A stretch of 64,000 bases of DNA, taken from contig JAJDDC010000014.1 of the NCBI GenBank assembly GCA_029260515.1, forward strand, positions 1-64,000. The letters run 5' to 3'. Of this stretch, positions 48,202 to 57,172 are shown piece after piece. The notes beneath the pieces were generated by a model. It was not told where the DNA came from. It did no database searches and saw only the letters and a program-made list of their open reading frames with translations. The number at the start of each line of letters is the position of its first letter. Position 1 is the first letter of the stretch. The DNA is from Phycisphaerales bacterium. GTDB taxonomy: Bacteria; Planctomycetota; Phycisphaerae; Phycisphaerales; UBA1924. The position numbers and the translations under genes were made by a program.

Positions 48202-49815
48202 ATGCCGAGCGTTCACCGGTCCATCGCCTCGATCGCAGTGCTGACTGTGTCGAGCGTCGCCCACGCCCAGTGGGTGGACGATCCCGCGGTCAACACGCCC
48301 GTCGTCCAGACAACCCAGGACCAGGACGTGATCAAGCTCGCTGTGGCGTCGGACGCGACGACGTGGGTGGGATGGTTCGATTTCCAGCCCGGCGGCATCG
48401 AGGTCCGCGTGCAGCGCCTCGACGCCGGCGGCGACGCGACCTTCCCCGCCCCGGGCCTGCTCGTGAGCGACAACCCCCAGGACACCTTCGTCGTGGACTG
48501 GGACCTCCGCGCCGACGCGAGCGGCAACTGCATGCTCGCGTTCGTAGACACACGCGACGGCGGTGACTTCGACGTACACGCATACCTCATCGCGCCCGAC
48601 GGCACATTCCTCTGGGGCCCCGACGGCGTCACGGTTTCGGACAACGACGAGTTCGAGGCCGACCCCCGTATCATCCAGAACAGCCTGGGCGACTACCTCG
48701 TCGTCTGGCCACGCTTCGACGTGGACCCGGGCCTCTACGCCCAGCGGCTCAACGCCGCGGGCGCGATACAGCTCGCGCCCGGGGGCGTCCGCTTCTACTC
48801 CAGCGGCGCACAGGAGCCCGCGTTCGCCGAGGTCATCCCCGCCCCGGGCGGCGATTTTCTTTGTTCGTTCGTGAAAGACACCTCAAACTTCGCATCCGAT
48901 CGCCACGTCATGCTTGGAAGGTACACCGCGGACGCCGGTGATTCGCCCGCGTGGAACGGCAATCTCTTGACGATCTCCAGCGCCGCGTCGGTGCCCATCG
49001 CGCACCGCCCGCGCCTGCTCGCCGACCCGACCGACGATGCGATCCTCGCGTGGCACGACACCCGCACCGGCGACTTCGATTGCTATCTCCAGATGGTGGA
49101 CGCCTTCGGCTCGATCCGCTGGGCGCCCAACGGGCTGCCCGTGTCGCTCGAAGCCGCGCGCCAGCAACTCGACCCCGCGGTCGCGATCGACCCGATCACC
49201 TCGGATCTCATGGTCGTGTACCGCAACACCGACGCGGCGCAGAACATCCAGGGCCTGAACGTGCAGCGTGTCGCCCGGGTCAGCGGCATCCGCGTGCTCG
49301 GCTCCGCGGGCGCCGTGCTCACGCCCTACGACAACCAGTACGACGCGCCCCCGAGAGTGGTCCCCTGCCTCGGCGGCGTCGCGGCGCTGTGCGAGATCCA
49401 GCCGAACTCGGGCATCGGCAACTTCAACGGCCTGCTCGAAGTCCACCGCATCCAGGGCGACGGGACGCTCATCGATGGCGCGCCCATCAACGTGTGCACG
49501 ACCGCGAGCATGAAGGGACGCAACAGTCTCGCCGCGGCGCCCGGCGGCGCGGTCATCGCCGCATGGACCGACGACCGCGACGCGGGCGAGGACGTGTACG
49601 CGCAGCGTGTGAACGACGACGGATCGTTGGGCCCGCCCGTGTGCGTCGCGGACCTGGCCGAGCCCTCAGGCCAACTCGATTTCTCCGACGTGATCGCGTT
49701 CCTGGTCGCCTTCAGCGCCATGGAGCCCGCCGCGGACCTGGCCGCCCCCGAGGGCACGTTCGACTTCTCGGATGTGCTCGCATTCCTGCTCGCCTTCGGG
49801 GCTGGCTGCCCCTGA
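48202..49815 (+). CDS. Secreted repeat protein with GC-type dockerin
   Basis: ATG 48202 follows GGAGAGAG. Signal peptide SIASIAVLTVSSVAHAQ. The 537-residue body has repeats of 60-70 residues with VQRLDAGGDATFPAPGLLVS, AQRLNAAGAIQLAPGGVRF and MVDAFGSIRWAPNGLPVS, each followed by a segment such as CMLAFVDTRDGG, LVVWPRFDVD or AILAWHDTRTGDFD. The shape suggests a beta-propeller resembling those of sialidase-like or YncE-like surface proteins, but no Asp-box is seen. The dockerin is complete: GQLDFSDVIAFLVAF and GTFDFSDVLAFLLAFGAGCP after CVADLAEP. Confidence 0.85.
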   Translation: MPSVHRSIASIAVLTVSSVAHAQWVDDPAVNTPVVQTTQDQDVIKLAVASDATTWVGWFDFQPGGIEVRVQRLDAGGDATFPAPGLLVSDNPQDTFVVDWDLRADASGNCMLAFVDTRDGGDFDVHAYLIAPDGTFLWGPDGVTVSDNDEFEADPRIIQNSLGDYLVVWPRFDVDPGLYAQRLNAAGAIQLAPGGVRFYSSGAQEPAFAEVIPAPGGDFLCSFVKDTSNFASDRHVMLGRYTADAGDSPAWNGNLLTISSAASVPIAHRPRLLADPTDDAILAWHDTRTGDFDCYLQMVDAFGSIRWAPNGLPVSLEAARQQLDPAVAIDPITSDLMVVYRNTDAAQNIQGLNVQRVARVSGIRVLGSAGAVLTPYDNQYDAPPRVVPCLGGVAALCEIQPNSGIGNFNGLLEVHRIQGDGTLIDGAPINVCTTASMKGRNSLAAAPGGAVIAAWTDDRDAGEDVYAQRVNDDGSLGPPVCVADLAEPSGQLDFSDVIAFLVAFSAMEPAADLAAPEGTFDFSDVLAFLLAFGAGCP

Positions 49816-49954
49816 CCGCCCGGCGCACGAGGCCTGGGCCTTCCCGGACCTCTCCCCGCACAACGTCCAGAAAAGGTCGATCCGGGACGACTCTGGATGT
49901 AGCCTGTTCGTACGGGGCCGCTCTGGCCCCCTGGAGTGATCCGTGGAGATCAGC

Positions 49955-51391
49955 ATGCGCCGGACGCGATGGGTCCTTGTCACGGTGTCGGCGGGCGCGC
50001 TCGCCGCATCGGCGGTCGCCCAGCCCGCGTTCGATCTCTCCGAGGACTGGCGCGAGGTCGCCTACCCCGACCTGTTCCCGACGCAGGGTGTCGCGACCCG
50101 CGGCGTGCAGGTGCCCTACGGCAACGGGCCCGACCAGGAGATCGCGCTCCGCCGCCAGGTCGGCGGGATCCAGGTCGCCGACATGAACAACGACGGTCTC
50201 GACGACGTCGTCGTCGCCTGCTACATCTCCGTGAGCAACCCGCCCTACGACGACTGGCGGGAGATGATCTTCTACAACATCGGCAACGGCATGATCGAAT
50301 CCACCCCGTCCTGGGTCTCGGACAACCAGAGCCACACGGGCGACATCCAGGTCGGCGACATCAACAACGACGGCTTCCTCGACATCGTCACGATCCACGG
50401 CGGCGGGCTCATGCCCGACTCGGTCCGCGTCTTCCTCGGCTCCGCCACCGGCCCCGACCAGACCGCCGACATGGTCTCCAACACCGACCCGGGCAGCTGG
50501 GGCACCTCGGGCCTGCTGATCGACATCGACCACGACAACGACCTCGACCTGGTCACCACCAACCAGGGCCACGGCGCGGGCGACCCGTACCGCCCCATGT
50601 TCATCTGGCTCAACTCCGCGGGCATGATCATCGACGTCCCCTACTGGGAGTCGGTCGAGGAGTCCATCCAGAACGGCCTCGCCGCCGCAGACTTCGACGG
50701 CGACGGCTGGGAGGACATCGCCGTCGCCAAGTGGAACAACTGGAACAGCGCGATCTACAGGAACGTCAACGGCGTCGTCCAGCAGACGCCCTTCTGGACC
50801 GAGCCCGACAACGACAACGACAAGGGCGCCGTCTTCGCCGACTTCGACGGCGACACCTGGCCGGACGTCGCCTTCGGCGGCAACCCCGCCAACATGTGGA
50901 CCAACAACGCCGGCTCCTCGTTCTCGCTCATGTGGACCTCCGACGCGCCCCTCCAGGGCCCTCAGGACTTCCGCGCCGCCGACGTCGACAACGACGGCGA
51001 CCTCGACCTGGCAGAGATCCACTTCTCCTCCGGACGCATCTACGTCTATCTCAACCAGGACGGCGTCCTGGGCGACTTCCCCACCTGGGCCTACGACGCG
51101 CCCGAGGTCGGCACCGCCCTCGCCTTCGGCGACCTCAACGGCGACGAGTTCCCCGACATGGTCGCCGGCTACTCGGGCGATGTCTGCCTCCGCGTCTTCC
51201 TCGCGACAGACCTCTCGTGCCCGATCGACCTGGCCGACCCCCAGGGCCAGCTCGACTTCTCCGACCTCATCGCGTTCCTCGTCGCCTTCAGCGCGATGGA
51301 CTCCGCCGCCGACCTCGCCCAGCCCTTCGGCCAGTGGGATTTCTCCGACGTCGTCGAGTTCCTCGTCCAGTTCGACGCCGGCTGCCTGTAG
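49955..51391 (+). CDS. Secreted FG-GAP/VCBS propeller protein with GC-type dockerin (paralogue B)
   Basis: This 478-residue product is a full-length relative of the one encoded at 36138-37586. Signal peptide WVLVTVSAGALAASAVAQ is followed by seven VCBS repeats (DMNNDGLDDVVVACY, DINNDGFLDIVTIHG, DIDHDNDLDLVTTNQG, DFDGDGWEDIAVAKW, DFDGDTWPDVAFGG, DVDNDGDLDLAEI, DLNGDEFPDMVAGY). The dockerin is GQLDFSDLIAFLVAF and GQWDFSDVVEFLVQFDAGC, ending in Leu instead of Pro. ATG 49955 with GGAG six bases upstream is preferred over GTG 49943. Confidence 0.88.
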   Translation: MRRTRWVLVTVSAGALAASAVAQPAFDLSEDWREVAYPDLFPTQGVATRGVQVPYGNGPDQEIALRRQVGGIQVADMNNDGLDDVVVACYISVSNPPYDDWREMIFYNIGNGMIESTPSWVSDNQSHTGDIQVGDINNDGFLDIVTIHGGGLMPDSVRVFLGSATGPDQTADMVSNTDPGSWGTSGLLIDIDHDNDLDLVTTNQGHGAGDPYRPMFIWLNSAGMIIDVPYWESVEESIQNGLAAADFDGDGWEDIAVAKWNNWNSAIYRNVNGVVQQTPFWTEPDNDNDKGAVFADFDGDTWPDVAFGGNPANMWTNNAGSSFSLMWTSDAPLQGPQDFRAADVDNDGDLDLAEIHFSSGRIYVYLNQDGVLGDFPTWAYDAPEVGTALAFGDLNGDEFPDMVAGYSGDVCLRVFLATDLSCPIDLADPQGQLDFSDLIAFLVAFSAMDSAADLAQPFGQWDFSDVVEFLVQFDAGCL

Positions 51392-51511
51392 GCCAGATCG
51401 TCGCCGCCGGCGGAACCCGCACGCCGTTGCTCACGAATCGCCGCCTGTCTCTCGCCGCTCGGCGATCGGTCTCACCCCCCGCCCCACCCGTCTCGTCCCC
51501 CGGAGGTCTCG

Positions 51512-54139
51512 ATGAGCACGCGCAGTTGCCGCATGGCGCCGACAGCGTCCCGGACGCTCACCCCCGCCCTGCTCGTCCTCTCGCTGGGGACGCTGCTCGC
51601 AGGCTGCCGATCGCAGGCGCTGACGCAGTACACCGAGCCCGCCGCGGCGGCGCCGGCGACCGAGACACCCGCGCCGGCCCTCGCCCAGCCCATCGGCCCG
51701 CCGGTTGATTTCCGCTCGCACCGGCCGCCGCGGATCTTCGACCTGACCGACGGGACCCCGGCAATCGGCATCAACGCCGCGACCACCATCGACACGCGCG
51801 CGTTCCCGGTGCAGGTCCAGGACCGCGGCCCGTTCGACGCCGTGCTCCACAACAAGACCTACCTCCCCACGCACGACCGCCTGGGCCCCCCGCCCGCGGG
51901 CCCGCCCAACACGCTCCGGGCCGCCCGCTCGTCCGATGCCAGACGCGCCGCCCCCGGCGCCGCCTTCCCGGGCATCACGCAGACCGGCTGGGTCCCGCCC
52001 GATCCCACGCTCGCCGTTGGTCCCAACCACATCGTCACCACCGTCAACCAGTCGATCGCGTTCCTGACGAAGGACGGCACGCTCACTTTCCAGGCGCTGC
52101 TCAACGTCAACGGCGCCCCCGGCTTCTTCGAGGACGTCGGCGCGGGAGGATTCACCTTCGACCCCAAGTGCTTCTACGACCACCTCGCCCAGCGCTTCGT
52201 CGTCTTCGCGCCCGAGACCTACGGCACGACCGAGGCCTGGATCACCATCGCCGTCTCCGACGATTCCGATCCCAACGGCGTCTGGTACAAGTACCGCACC
52301 GACGCGGTCGTCCAGGTCGGCGACACCACATACTGGTGGGACTACCCCGGCTTCGGCTACGACGCCCACGCCTACTACGTCACGAGCAACCTCTTCGGCC
52401 TCAACCAGTCCGGCTTCGGCGGCGCGGGCTTCCGCGTCCTGCACAAGGCGCCCATGCTCGTGGGCGACCCCGTCACGCACGCGACGCTCCGCGCACCGAA
52501 CGCCTCGACCGTCCAGGTCGCACAGCACTTCGGCGCCCCACAGGCGCCCTTCTTCGTCTCTACGCCCTCGTCGAGCTCCGTGCGTATCCAAGCCATCACC
52601 GACCCGCTGACCAATCCCCAGCTCGTCGGCGTCCAGGTCCAGGTACCCGCCTACGCCTCGCCGGGCACGACCCCGGTCGCGGGCGGGACCATCGGCCTCA
52701 CCGGCGCGGGCATCCTCAACGCCCAGTGGCGCGACGGCGCCCTCTACGCGACACACCACATCTCCGCCGGGGGCAAGACCGTCGCCCGCTGGTACGAGCT
52801 GGCGACAAACGACTGGCCCGGCTCCGGCCTGCCCACACTCGTCCAGTCGGGCAACGTGGACCCGGGCGCCGACATCCACGCCTGGTTCCCCGCGATCTAC
52901 TCCAACGCCAACAACGAGCTGGGCATGGTCGTCGGCACAAGCTCGCCGACCCAGCGGATGGCGGTCGCGGTCACGGGACGCACGCCCCTCGACCCCCCGG
53001 GCGAGATGGGCGCTGTCGAGCAGGTCGCCATCTCCCCCCGCAACGGCGGCGGCCGCAAGGGCGACTACTACGACATCGCCATCGACCCCAACGACGACAC
53101 CACCTTCTGGATCATCGGCGAGACATGGGAGAACTTCGGCTGGTCCACCTGGATTTCCAGCTTCACCGTCGCCGACCCCTCGCGCCCACGCGTCCTTCCG
53201 GACACGGTCCCCCTCGCCCTGGGCGGAGAGGCCCTGCTCGTCGACGTGCTCGCCAACGACTACCACCCCGGCGGGCTCGAGTTTGGCATCGGCTCGTTCG
53301 AGCCCGTCACCGACGAGGGCGGCGCGGTCGCCCTCGCCCCGGGCGCAGGCGCGGGCGGGCGGGACGCCCTGCTCTACACGCCCCCCGCCGGCTACACAGG
53401 TCCCGACGCCTTCACCTACGTCGCGCAAGACACGGGAGGCGGGATCGCCGTCGGCGATGTCGCGGCCGACGTCTACCAGCCCGCCGATTTCCGCGCGCCA
53501 GAAAACCCGCCGAGCGTCCGGTACGCGCTCGACGCCGAGTACTTCGCGTTGGCGGCGCCCGAGACGCTCCCCGACTTCGACGCCCTCTCGCCCGTCGGGG
53601 TTGGCGTCCTGAGCACGCTCAACTCCCCCTCGGGCAACGGACCACCCCTCGGGGCGCCGCTGAGCGACAACGTCGGCGTGCGCATCGACGGCTACTTCGA
53701 CGCCCCGCAGACCGACGTTTACACGTTCTTCCTGACATCCGACGACGGATCGCGCCTCTGGATCGGTGACACCATGGTCGTGGACAACGACGGGCTGCAC
53801 GGCATGGTCGAGGCATCGGGCTCGATCGCGATGCTGCCCGGGCGCCACGCCCTCCGTGTCGAGTTCTTCGAGGCCGGGGGCGCCGCGGGACTCATCGCCG
53901 AGGTCGATTCGACGACCAGTGCCCGCGAGGTCATCCCCCAGGACATGCTCGTGCGCATCAACCCGTGCCCCGCGGACCTGATCGCGCCCGAGGGCGTGCT
54001 CGACTTCTCCGATGTAAATGTTTTCCTGCTCCGCTTCTCGTTCAACGAGGCGCCCGCGGACCTGGCCGAGCCCTTCGGCGTCTGGGATTTCAACGACGTG
54101 CTCGCCTTCCTGGTCTCCTTCGCCGCCGGATGCCCGTGA
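51512..54139 (+). CDS. Lipoprotein with cadherin-like and PA14 domains and GC-type dockerin
   Basis: ATG 51512 lies five bases after GGAGG. A clear lipoprotein signal (LLVLSLGTLLAGC, lipobox LAGC) predicts a lipid-anchored N-terminus. Residues about 150-555 are a propeller-like region of unknown family (DPTLAVGPNHIVTTVNQ, TYWWDYPGFGYDAHAYYV). Then follows a tandem-type cadherin/Ig-like domain (LLVDVLANDYHPGG, LLYTPPAGYTGPDAFTYVA), then a PA14 domain (VGVRIDGYFDAPQTDVYTFF, SDDGSRLWIGDTMVVDNDG), known to bind sugars. The dockerin repeats are GVLDFSDVNVFLLRF and GVWDFNDVLAFLVSFAAGCP. A sugar-binding surface protein is likely; the combination of a lipid anchor and a dockerin is unusual. Confidence 0.85.
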   Translation: MSTRSCRMAPTASRTLTPALLVLSLGTLLAGCRSQALTQYTEPAAAAPATETPAPALAQPIGPPVDFRSHRPPRIFDLTDGTPAIGINAATTIDTRAFPVQVQDRGPFDAVLHNKTYLPTHDRLGPPPAGPPNTLRAARSSDARRAAPGAAFPGITQTGWVPPDPTLAVGPNHIVTTVNQSIAFLTKDGTLTFQALLNVNGAPGFFEDVGAGGFTFDPKCFYDHLAQRFVVFAPETYGTTEAWITIAVSDDSDPNGVWYKYRTDAVVQVGDTTYWWDYPGFGYDAHAYYVTSNLFGLNQSGFGGAGFRVLHKAPMLVGDPVTHATLRAPNASTVQVAQHFGAPQAPFFVSTPSSSSVRIQAITDPLTNPQLVGVQVQVPAYASPGTTPVAGGTIGLTGAGILNAQWRDGALYATHHISAGGKTVARWYELATNDWPGSGLPTLVQSGNVDPGADIHAWFPAIYSNANNELGMVVGTSSPTQRMAVAVTGRTPLDPPGEMGAVEQVAISPRNGGGRKGDYYDIAIDPNDDTTFWIIGETWENFGWSTWISSFTVADPSRPRVLPDTVPLALGGEALLVDVLANDYHPGGLEFGIGSFEPVTDEGGAVALAPGAGAGGRDALLYTPPAGYTGPDAFTYVAQDTGGGIAVGDVAADVYQPADFRAPENPPSVRYALDAEYFALAAPETLPDFDALSPVGVGVLSTLNSPSGNGPPLGAPLSDNVGVRIDGYFDAPQTDVYTFFLTSDDGSRLWIGDTMVVDNDGLHGMVEASGSIAMLPGRHALRVEFFEAGGAAGLIAEVDSTTSAREVIPQDMLVRINPCPADLIAPEGVLDFSDVNVFLLRFSFNEAPADLAEPFGVWDFNDVLAFLVSFAAGCP

Positions 54140-54455
54140 GCGGCAGCGAACGGACCGACACGCCGCTCGTTGCGCCCCGTCTCAGCCCCCGGCGAACGGG
54201 GGTCCGAAAGCCGGCGGGTCATTTTCTGGAAATAAGGAAAACACCCAGTTTCGCCCTTCTCAGCCCGAGATTGGGGAACCGGATCATCGCCCGGGGGGAA
54301 CAGTTCTGGTCAAAGGTGCGCGTTCGGCGCACCCAGGGTCGGAGCACTTTGCTCTTGAGATGTTGAACACGGCGCTCTGTCGAGCACGCCGGCGGTGGGT
54401 CTTCGCCCCTCGTCTCGGCGGGCCGGCCGCACGCCGCACGAGAGGGATCACCATC
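54140..54455. other. Intergenic region with an AT-rich island
   Basis: No reading frame is supported. Bases 54222-54250 (TTTTCTGGAAATAAGGAAAAC) are clearly AT-rich against the GC-rich background and could hold the promoter of the protease gene; no clean -35/-10 pair is seen. AGAGGGA at 54441-54447 is the probable ribosome site. Confidence 0.4.
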
Positions 54456-57035
54456 ATGTTGCAGCCGCGATCGCTGAAGCTTGGGACTCTGTGCACCGCC
54501 GCCGGGCTGGCGGCGGGCGTTGCCGTCGGGGCAGAGCCGCTCCTCCCGCCCGTCATGCCGTGCGCCGAGCACGAGTGCACCCCGCAGCGCCTGGCCACCG
54601 GCATCGAGAGCGCACTGTTCGCATCGCTCCCGGTCGAAGAGCGCGCCGCGATCGCGGCGGGCCTCGCCGCCCGCGAGGCCGCGCAGCTCGAGGCCGCCGA
54701 CGCCGACATCGCGTACCCCGTGACCGACGAGAACTACGCCAAGGTCGTGCACGTGATCAGCCGCGAGAAGTTCGAGGAGATCCGCCCGGCGCACCGCCGC
54801 GTGCTCGTCTCGCTCGCCGAGCGCGCCGAGCGCCGCGACACACCCGTCGCGGCCTGCTTCGCCCCGGGCACCGACCCCGAGCTGGCCATGGCCATCAGCG
54901 ACCTGCTCTACACCCAGGTCCAGCGCTTCCAGCAGACCGGTCGCTGGAACTCCACCGCACTCTCCGGCGGCGGACTGGGCCAGGGCGACCCCACGATCAT
55001 CACCTACGGCTACGTCGCCGACGGCACGTTCGTCCCCGACGCCGTCGGCATCGGCTCCTCCGGGCCCAGCCAGCTCTTCGCCTGGCTCAACGGGATCTAC
55101 GGCAGCCCCGCCACCTGGCAGCCCATCTTCGACCAGGTCTTCGACCGCTGGGAAGAGCTCTCGGGCAACACGTACATCTACGAGCCAAACGACGACGGCG
55201 CCAACCTCAACGGCCCCGCCGGTGTCGCCGGCGTCCGCGCCGATTGCCGCATCGCCGCCATCGGCATCGACGGCAACTCCGGCATCCTCGCGTACAACAA
55301 CTTCCCCCAGGACGGGGACATGGTCCTCGACGCGTTCGACTCGTTCTACAACAACACCGGCTCCCAGTCGCTCCGCCTCCGCAACATCATCGCCCACGAG
55401 CACGGGCACGGCAAGGGCATGCTCCACGTCTGCCCCGCCAACCAGACCAAGCTCATGGAGCCCTTCATCTCCACCGCCTACGACGGGCCCCAGCTCGACG
55501 ACCGCCTCAACGCGCAGCGCCACTACGGCGACCCGCTCGAGAACAACAACACGCCCGGTACGGCCACCCCCCTGGGCACGCTGAGCATCATCCCCGACAG
55601 CCTCACCGAGCTCAGCATCGACGACAACGGCGACCTCGACTACTTCGAGTTCCAGCTCGACGACGCCAGCGAGGTCACCGTCAACCTCACGCCCACCGGC
55701 GCGTCCTACACCCAGGGCCCCCAGACCCAGCAATGCAACGGCGGCTCGAACTACAACTCACTCACGATCATGGACCTGGGTGTCCAGGTTATCGACTCCA
55801 ACGGCATCAACGTCCTCGCCTCGGCCGACGTCAACCCCGCCGGCCAGGCCGAGTCCATCTCGGTCGTCATCGAGAACGCGGGCACGTACTTCATCCGCGT
55901 CGATGGCGACAACACCAACTCCATCCAGGCCTACAACCTGGTCGCGTTCGCCCAGGAACTGCCCTTCCTCCCCGTCGGCCTGAGCCTCGTCGGCTCCATC
56001 CCCGCCAGCGTGGACCCGGGCGACACGTTCAACGTCACCATCAACGTCAACCCGCGTGACGAGGTCATCGCACCGGGCTCCGAGCTGCTCTTCTTCCGCA
56101 ACGACGGCGGCTCGTTCTCCTCGTCGCCGCTCTCCGACGCCGGGGGTGGCAACTACACCGCCAGCGTCCCGTCCTCGCTCTGCGGCGAGAATCCCGAGTT
56201 CTACTTCCAGGTCACCGGCGACCTCTCCGGCGCCGTGACACTGCCCGAGGACGGCGCGACCGCCCCGTACTCCACCGTCGTTGGCGACCTCACCGTTGCC
56301 TTCGCCGACGACTTTGAGGCCAACATGGGCTGGGCCGTCTCCGGGCCGGTCAGCGGCCAGAACTCCGGCGAATGGGAGCGTGGTGTCCCGGCCGGCGACG
56401 GCTCGCGCGGCGACGCCCCCAATGACTTCGACGGCTCCGGGCAGTGCTACCTCACCGGCAACGGCGGGCCCGGATCCAACACCGACGTCGATGGCGGCCA
56501 GACCATCCTCACCTCGCCGGCGTTCGACGTCGCCGGCAACCCCGAGGCGACCATCTCCTACGCACGCTGGTACAGCAACGACTCCGGCGCGGCCCCCAAC
56601 GCCGACGTCTTCACCGTGGATATCTCCAACAACAACGGCGCAAGCTGGACCAACCTCGAGACCGTCGGCCCCAGCGGCGCCGGCACCGGCGGAGGCTGGT
56701 TCCAGGTCGAGCACCGCATCGCCGACTTCGTCGCCCCCTCCAGCCAGGTCCGCGTCCGATTCATCGCCGAGGATGCCGGCTCAGGCTCGGTCATCGAGGC
56801 CGCGGTTGACGCGATCGAGGCCCAGGGCCTCACGTGCGAGGACCCCGTCGACCCCATGTGCAACGACGCCGACCTCGCCGAACCCTTCGGCGTGCTCAAC
56901 TTCGACGACGTCATCGCCTTCCTCAGCGCCTTCGGCTCGATGGAGGCCCCGGCCGATCTGGCCGTGCCCCTCGGCGTCTGGAACTTCGACGACGTGATCG
57001 CGTTCCTCAGCCTCTTCGGCGCCGGCTGCCCGTGA
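54456..57035 (+). CDS. Secreted matrixin-type metalloprotease with GC-type dockerin
   Basis: ATG 54456 follows AGAGGGATC. Signal peptide KLGTLCTAAGLAAGVAVGAE. A propeptide-like helical section (about residues 45-140) precedes a metzincin catalytic domain with zinc motif HEHGHGKGMLH (residues 314-324, HExxHxxGxxH) and Met-turn KLMEPF. After it come a PPC-type beta domain (LDYFEFQLDDASEVTVNLTP to NAGTYFIRVDGDNTNSIQAY), an Ig-like segment and a MAM-like/jelly-roll region (VAFADDFEANMGWAVSGPVS). The dockerin repeats are GVLNFDDVIAFLSAF and GVWNFDDVIAFLSLFGAGCP, with Asn-Phe in place of Asp-Phe. Role: probable extracellular protein degradation; the substrate is unknown. Confidence 0.9.
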   Translation: MLQPRSLKLGTLCTAAGLAAGVAVGAEPLLPPVMPCAEHECTPQRLATGIESALFASLPVEERAAIAAGLAAREAAQLEAADADIAYPVTDENYAKVVHVISREKFEEIRPAHRRVLVSLAERAERRDTPVAACFAPGTDPELAMAISDLLYTQVQRFQQTGRWNSTALSGGGLGQGDPTIITYGYVADGTFVPDAVGIGSSGPSQLFAWLNGIYGSPATWQPIFDQVFDRWEELSGNTYIYEPNDDGANLNGPAGVAGVRADCRIAAIGIDGNSGILAYNNFPQDGDMVLDAFDSFYNNTGSQSLRLRNIIAHEHGHGKGMLHVCPANQTKLMEPFISTAYDGPQLDDRLNAQRHYGDPLENNNTPGTATPLGTLSIIPDSLTELSIDDNGDLDYFEFQLDDASEVTVNLTPTGASYTQGPQTQQCNGGSNYNSLTIMDLGVQVIDSNGINVLASADVNPAGQAESISVVIENAGTYFIRVDGDNTNSIQAYNLVAFAQELPFLPVGLSLVGSIPASVDPGDTFNVTINVNPRDEVIAPGSELLFFRNDGGSFSSSPLSDAGGGNYTASVPSSLCGENPEFYFQVTGDLSGAVTLPEDGATAPYSTVVGDLTVAFADDFEANMGWAVSGPVSGQNSGEWERGVPAGDGSRGDAPNDFDGSGQCYLTGNGGPGSNTDVDGGQTILTSPAFDVAGNPEATISYARWYSNDSGAAPNADVFTVDISNNNGASWTNLETVGPSGAGTGGGWFQVEHRIADFVAPSSQVRVRFIAEDAGSGSVIEAAVDAIEAQGLTCEDPVDPMCNDADLAEPFGVLNFDDVIAFLSAFGSMEAPADLAVPLGVWNFDDVIAFLSLFGAGCP

Positions 57036-57063
57036 TCGGACCCAACGCCACCTGATCCCCTCC

Positions 57064-57093
57064 GGGGCCCGGGCACACGCCCGGGCCCCTTTG
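57064..57093 (+). terminator. Intrinsic terminator closing the surface-protein island
   Basis: A perfect 11-bp stem, GGGGCCCGGGC (57064-57074) with GCCCGGGCCCC (57079-57089), encloses an ACAC loop and is followed by TTTGCGTTT. It lies 29 bases after the protease stop. Confidence 0.85.
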
Positions 57094-57172
57094 CGTTTCT
57101 GACCCCGGATCCCCCGCCTGGATCGCGCGTCGCGCGTGCGTCGGACGCCCGCGCCCGCTACGCTGACCCGCG

